The notes under the pieces: model-generated
Told to the model about the DNA's origin: nothing
The model's input: only the letters and a program-made list of their open reading frames with translations
The model's database searches: none
Origin: CAYFJO01 sp964343305
GTDB taxonomy: Bacteria > Planctomycetota > Planctomycetia > Pirellulales > Pirellulaceae
Length of the DNA: 7,899 bases
Assembly (NCBI GenBank): GCA_964343305.1
Contig: CAYFJO010000481.1
Location: 1-7,899, forward strand
Direction of reading: 5' to 3'
Translations under genes and position numbers: made by a program
Shown here: positions 5,389-7,899 of the stretch, piece by piece
Position numbering within the stretch: position 1 is the stretch's first letter
How the letters are laid out: every line of letters starts with the position of its first letter

Positions 5389-7335
5389 CTATTTTGCCTC
5401 GCTCCAATCCGTGAACGGACGGAGTTTCAACTCACTTTTTGCCGGCCCGCCACCTGGAGTGGCGAGCACCGCAAGTGTTAGTTCTCCGGATTCCGGGGCG
5501 ATCACCTCGAAGGCGACCATCAGGGTGCCGCGGTTTGGCGAATCCCACCCGTTACGTGGTTCGACCGTGTCGATCGTTTGCCAGGTAGCCTTCCGCGGCG
5601 ACAAGATCGTCAGGGTGAGGCGGGCGTCATGGCGGCGAAGTTCAACGCTCGATCCTTCCGATACTTCTGCCGAGGCGGGCGTGATCATTCCCCACCGAAC
5701 ACGGCTTCCTGGTTTTAGTCCGGTCAAATGATCTTGGATCAACACATTGCGCGAATCGAGCAGCGCCACGCCACGCTGTACCGACTTGGCCTGTCCGTCG
5801 TAAACCTCGCTCATGTCGAGAACCGAATGTGGAGAGCTCGGATCATCACTGAAGCGAATGATACGGCCCTTGCCCGCTGCTCGTTGAAGTTGTCCGTCGA
5901 TGACAAGCGTGTTGTGTCCGTGATTGCTTTGGCGGAAGATGGTCCAGCGGTCCGATTCCTGTGAGCGATTCCACAGGTTCATGCCTCGCGACTCGATGCC
6001 GTGGTAGCCTTCCGCACCAAGATCGATCGCCCAGCGGACGCCGTCGGCCTCGAGGACGAACGATCCGATGTCCATTTGACCATGGTTGGCCGAAGGGGCC
6101 CCTCCCTTGAATCCGATGAAGGTTGCGTTGGGGTCGGTCCAAGAACTGCGGTGTATGGTCACGGGAACGTCACCTTCGCCCTGCCAATGCAACGGCATGC
6201 GAATAGTTGGGCTCTTATCAGAATCGCTCATCCAGAGCAGTGCCAGGGGCAACAGCCGGTCGCTGCTCGAGGCAGCATGAGAGGCGTTATAGCTGGTGAC
6301 TCTTGCCATCAGCCGCTCGCGTTCGCCGAGCAGCCAATCGGGCCGACTATAACGAGACGCGAACCAGAAGAGGGCTGGCTGCGGTGCCCGCCCGGCGCCG
6401 CCGTCGGCGTAGTTGAATAACAGGCCCGATGGTCCACACGCGACGCTAACGTACTGCCCGGTTTCGTTGAAGCCAGGGGCCTTGGCCAATCCAAAGTCGG
6501 TCCCCAACGTACTCTCGAGCACACCGATCAGCAGAACATTGTAACTGGTGCCGTACGCCCAGTAGCCAGGGCCCTCGGGATAACTCCCTTTGGGTGAATA
6601 GGCACGCATCGAGCGCGTAACATGGTGCAAGGCGCTGTGAACGGTGCGTGCGGCCAGTTCAGGTTCGTGTTCCAGCACAGCCAGCGCTCCGGCGGTGAGC
6701 CCCCCGTGGCAGACTTGTCCCCAATTGTTTGTCGCTTTGACCCAACCCTTGTGTCGCGTTTCAAACGGCAACGCCACCCCCTTTTCAATAATCGCCCTAC
6801 GGATCTCTTGTCGCTTGGTTTCGTCAAGCTGGTCGTAAAGCCAATCGTAGCCGATCGCCAAGGCGAAGGTCATCTCGGCCACATCGAGGAAGTGCGATGG
6901 ATTCCAATCGTCGAAACGAGCGGCTGCCAACATCTCCTGCTCGCAACGACGGACATGCCCGACATCGCCAGAGAGATGATAGGCCATGGCGAGTAGTACC
7001 ACGCGTTTGATGCACAGTCGAGATTGACCGAGCAGACGCCGCCCGGTTAACTGCCGTTTGACGGGAGTCAGGTCTCGGAGCAAGCCCGCTTGCTTGACTA
7101 CGGAGTCTGCCAGCGCCTGACGCACGGGATCGGCGGCGAGCGATTTGCGTAGTTTCTCCAATTCGGCGCGAGTTGTTAGCAAACGCGGATGTTCGGTGGG
7201 AGCCTTGTCGATCCAGGCACGAACGTCACCGATCGCAATTGTGGGCGGATAGCCGAACTCGGCCGCGTCGCAGTTAGCAGCAGCGACGACGACCGTTAAG
7301 GCGACTCCGCGGACGTATGTAGAAAGCGCGTTCAT
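5389..7335 (-). CDS. Secreted heparinase II/III-like polysaccharide lyase
   Basis: The product has 648 residues with a signal peptide (residues 1-25, core VALTVVVAAA, likely cut after CDAA). Residues about 45-330 are the alpha/alpha-toroid of the heparinase II/III and alginate lyase superfamily; residues about 385-640 are the C-terminal beta-sandwich domain. These enzymes split uronic-acid polysaccharides by beta-elimination. Visible active-site candidates are ATNNWGQVCHGG (Asn203/204, His210), SYPEGPGYWAYGTSY (Tyr258, Tyr261, Tyr265), ANHGQMDIGSF (His418, Asp422), Asp438, and SNHGHNTL (His472, His474). The usual HxHxD metal and catalytic motif reads H-G-Q-M-D here, with Gln420 in place of the second His. 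Substrate cannot be set from sequence; alginate-, heparin- or ulvan-like polymers are all possible. It is the first gene of a probable two-gene unit with the HzsA-like gene. The start is chosen for the signal peptide; there is no Shine-Dalgarno sequence. Confidence 0.9.
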   Translation of the reverse strand: MNALSTYVRGVALTVVVAAANCDAAEFGYPPTIAIGDVRAWIDKAPTEHPRLLTTRAELEKLRKSLAADPVRQALADSVVKQAGLLRDLTPVKRQLTGRRLLGQSRLCIKRVVLLAMAYHLSGDVGHVRRCEQEMLAAARFDDWNPSHFLDVAEMTFALAIGYDWLYDQLDETKRQEIRRAIIEKGVALPFETRHKGWVKATNNWGQVCHGGLTAGALAVLEHEPELAARTVHSALHHVTRSMRAYSPKGSYPEGPGYWAYGTSYNVLLIGVLESTLGTDFGLAKAPGFNETGQYVSVACGPSGLLFNYADGGAGRAPQPALFWFASRYSRPDWLLGERERLMARVTSYNASHAASSSDRLLPLALLWMSDSDKSPTIRMPLHWQGEGDVPVTIHRSSWTDPNATFIGFKGGAPSANHGQMDIGSFVLEADGVRWAIDLGAEGYHGIESRGMNLWNRSQESDRWTIFRQSNHGHNTLVIDGQLQRAAGKGRIIRFSDDPSSPHSVLDMSEVYDGQAKSVQRGVALLDSRNVLIQDHLTGLKPGSRVRWGMITPASAEVSEGSSVELRRHDARLTLTILSPRKATWQTIDTVEPRNGWDSPNRGTLMVAFEVIAPESGELTLAVLATPGGGPAKSELKLRPFTDWSEAK

Positions 7336-7352
7336 GCGTTGTACGCGGTCAT
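7332..7352 (-). promoter_or_regulatory. Possible 6-codon leader ORF overlapping the lyase start
   Basis: On the minus strand an ATG at 7352-7350 opens a six-codon frame (M-T-A-Y-N-A) whose TGA stop overlaps the lyase ATG in an ATGA arrangement. Because the lyase start lacks a Shine-Dalgarno sequence, termination of this mini-ORF could feed ribosomes to it by translational coupling. The mini-ORF itself also lacks a clear Shine-Dalgarno sequence, so chance is a real alternative. Confidence 0.25.
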
Positions 7353-7365
7353 TGAAAGGTAACGG

Positions 7366-7397
7366 GTGGCTGGTGGCTTCGCTCGACCACAGGCCAC
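7366..7397 (-). promoter_or_regulatory. Hairpin in the 5' leader of the lyase gene
   Basis: GTGGC/GCCAC (5 bp) and, after a 2x2 internal loop, GTGG/CCAC (4 bp) enclose a 10-nt loop. On the lyase transcript this structure ends 30 nt before the start codon and could affect translation or RNA stability. On the plus strand the stem is followed by a T-rich stretch (GCTTTATTACTTT), so it could instead act as a terminator, but no plus-strand gene that would need one is visible. Confidence 0.35.
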
Positions 7398-7500
7398 GCT
7401 TTATTACTTTATCCCTAACGACGCAACACCACGTGAAGATACAAAATCTCCTTCGAGGTGGGCGAAAGGGAAGGCAGAAAGACGTGAAAGTAAACTTCGT

Positions 7501-7899
7501 TTATATAGTATCCATTTGGAAAGTGTCGCCTGTCAAGATCGTCCACCTCGGACACGACGCGATTGTTGTGCGACGTCCAAGTTTCCATGCGGCATCGGGT
7601 AAGTGGATTACGTTCTCGTAAGGTGTTTGCGGAGAGGCGTTGCAACCGGAGGTAAACAGGAAGCGGCGTTTGAAGCGGAAAAGGTTCCAAAGCCGGAAAA
7701 CGTTCCAGGAACACGGTTCAGCCTTCCCGTTCCGTAAAACGTCTCGGTGCTGCGAAAGATTCCCGCCAGCGAATACCGTCGGTCCGGCCATTGAGGCGTC
7801 TTGACACACTTGTTGGACTTGTTCGGCCATCTGCGGATCTTCGCTGATTTCGGCTAACATACTGACTACTAATTGGCCGCCCTGTTGACGATAATGTTG
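7501..7899 (-). CDS. Doubtful open frame, partial at the window edge
   Basis: A minus-strand frame is open from the window edge to a stop at 7501-7503; the gene may start outside, or at the ATG at 7860. The first part (residues around VVSMLAEISEDPQMAEQVQQ) looks like a real protein end: an acidic, glutamine-rich helix. The later part is rich in Trp, Arg, Cys and Phe and looks non-coding, and the candidate lyase promoter lies inside its last dozen codons. I do not recognise it. If real, the coding part may be shorter than the open frame, or may continue from a frameshifted gene to the right. Confidence 0.2.
   Translation of the reverse strand, partial: QHYRQQGGQLVVSMLAEISEDPQMAEQVQQVCQDASMAGPTVFAGGNLSQHRDVLRNGKAEPCSWNVFRLWNLFRFKRRFLFTSGCNASPQTPYENVIHLPDAAWKLGRRTTIASCPRWTILTGDTFQMDTI
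7507..7536 (-). promoter_or_regulatory. Candidate sigma-70-type promoter of the lyase / HzsA-like unit
   Basis: On the minus strand a perfect -35 box TTGACA (7531-7536) is followed after 18 bp by GATACT (7507-7512), which matches the -10 consensus at four of six positions. An overlapping TACTAT at 20-bp spacing and a TATATAA just beyond are alternatives. The transcript would have a leader of about 165 nt before the lyase ATG. No other promoter-like sequence stands out between here and the lyase. Confidence 0.5.
7676..7707. repeat. Two-copy imperfect repeat with an 18-bp period
   Basis: CGGAAAAGGTTCCA (7676-7689) and CGGAAAACGTTCCA (7694-7707) match at 13 of 14 positions, with an 18-bp period. 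Each copy has the dyad-like form GGAA-N4-TTCC. An adjacent weak hairpin (GGAAC at 7708-7712 with GTTCC at 7729-7733) extends the cluster. It could be operator-like or a degenerate intergenic repeat. In the doubtful minus frame it encodes a 6-residue repeat (WNVFRL, WNLFRF). Confidence 0.4.

Noticed and set aside
7415..7714. A 99-codon minus-strand open frame upstream of the lyase
   Set aside because: It overlaps the candidate promoter and another open frame, and has no recognisable features.

Overview
The window looks like a chromosomal accessory region of a non-anammox planctomycete (Pirellulales-like). The main evidence is a very large secreted multihaem protein related to hydrazine synthase alpha, a type that is abundant in planctomycetes. 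It sits beside a secreted heparinase II/III-like lyase, and Shine-Dalgarno sequences are weak or absent for most genes. This assignment comes from protein character only; there is no rRNA or other phylogenetic marker here.

Left part (1-1830): this is an apparent integron cassette region carried next to gene debris. Positions 30-458 (minus strand) hold only the C-terminal piece of a second HzsA-like protein, cut at both ends and with a spoiled second haem motif (CNEWH). It is followed by a small plus-strand gene for an exported 160-residue protein (602-1084), a textbook attC recombination site (1094-1217), and a second plus-strand gene of 187 residues (1243-1806) that weakly recalls ComJ/Nin nuclease inhibitors. 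The attC has the canonical R''-5-L''(8, bulged C)-L'(7)-6-R' layout. No integrase gene lies in the window, so this may be an integron tail or a cluster of attC sites lacking an integrase. A 7-bp-stem hairpin lies over the convergent gene ends at about 1793-1818.

Right part (1831-7899): a two-gene minus-strand unit. The first gene (7335-5389) encodes a secreted heparinase II/III-family lyase. After 96 bp and a good ribosome binding site comes the second gene (5292-1831), a 1153-residue secreted protein with a lectin-like N-terminal sandwich, a beta-propeller, the HzsA-type middle region and three CxxCH haem sites. A promoter with a perfect TTGACA box lies about 170 bp upstream of the lyase, and its leader has a hairpin and a 6-codon mini-ORF whose stop overlaps the lyase start. 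The likely joint role is extracytoplasmic attack on an acidic polysaccharide coupled to an unidentified haem/redox or binding function. The joint role is inference. The far right (7501-7899) has an open minus-strand frame running off the edge, of doubtful status, with a short 18-bp-period repeat.

The most notable item is the attC site, which recasts the two small unknown genes as integron cassette cargo beside a broken HzsA-like gene.
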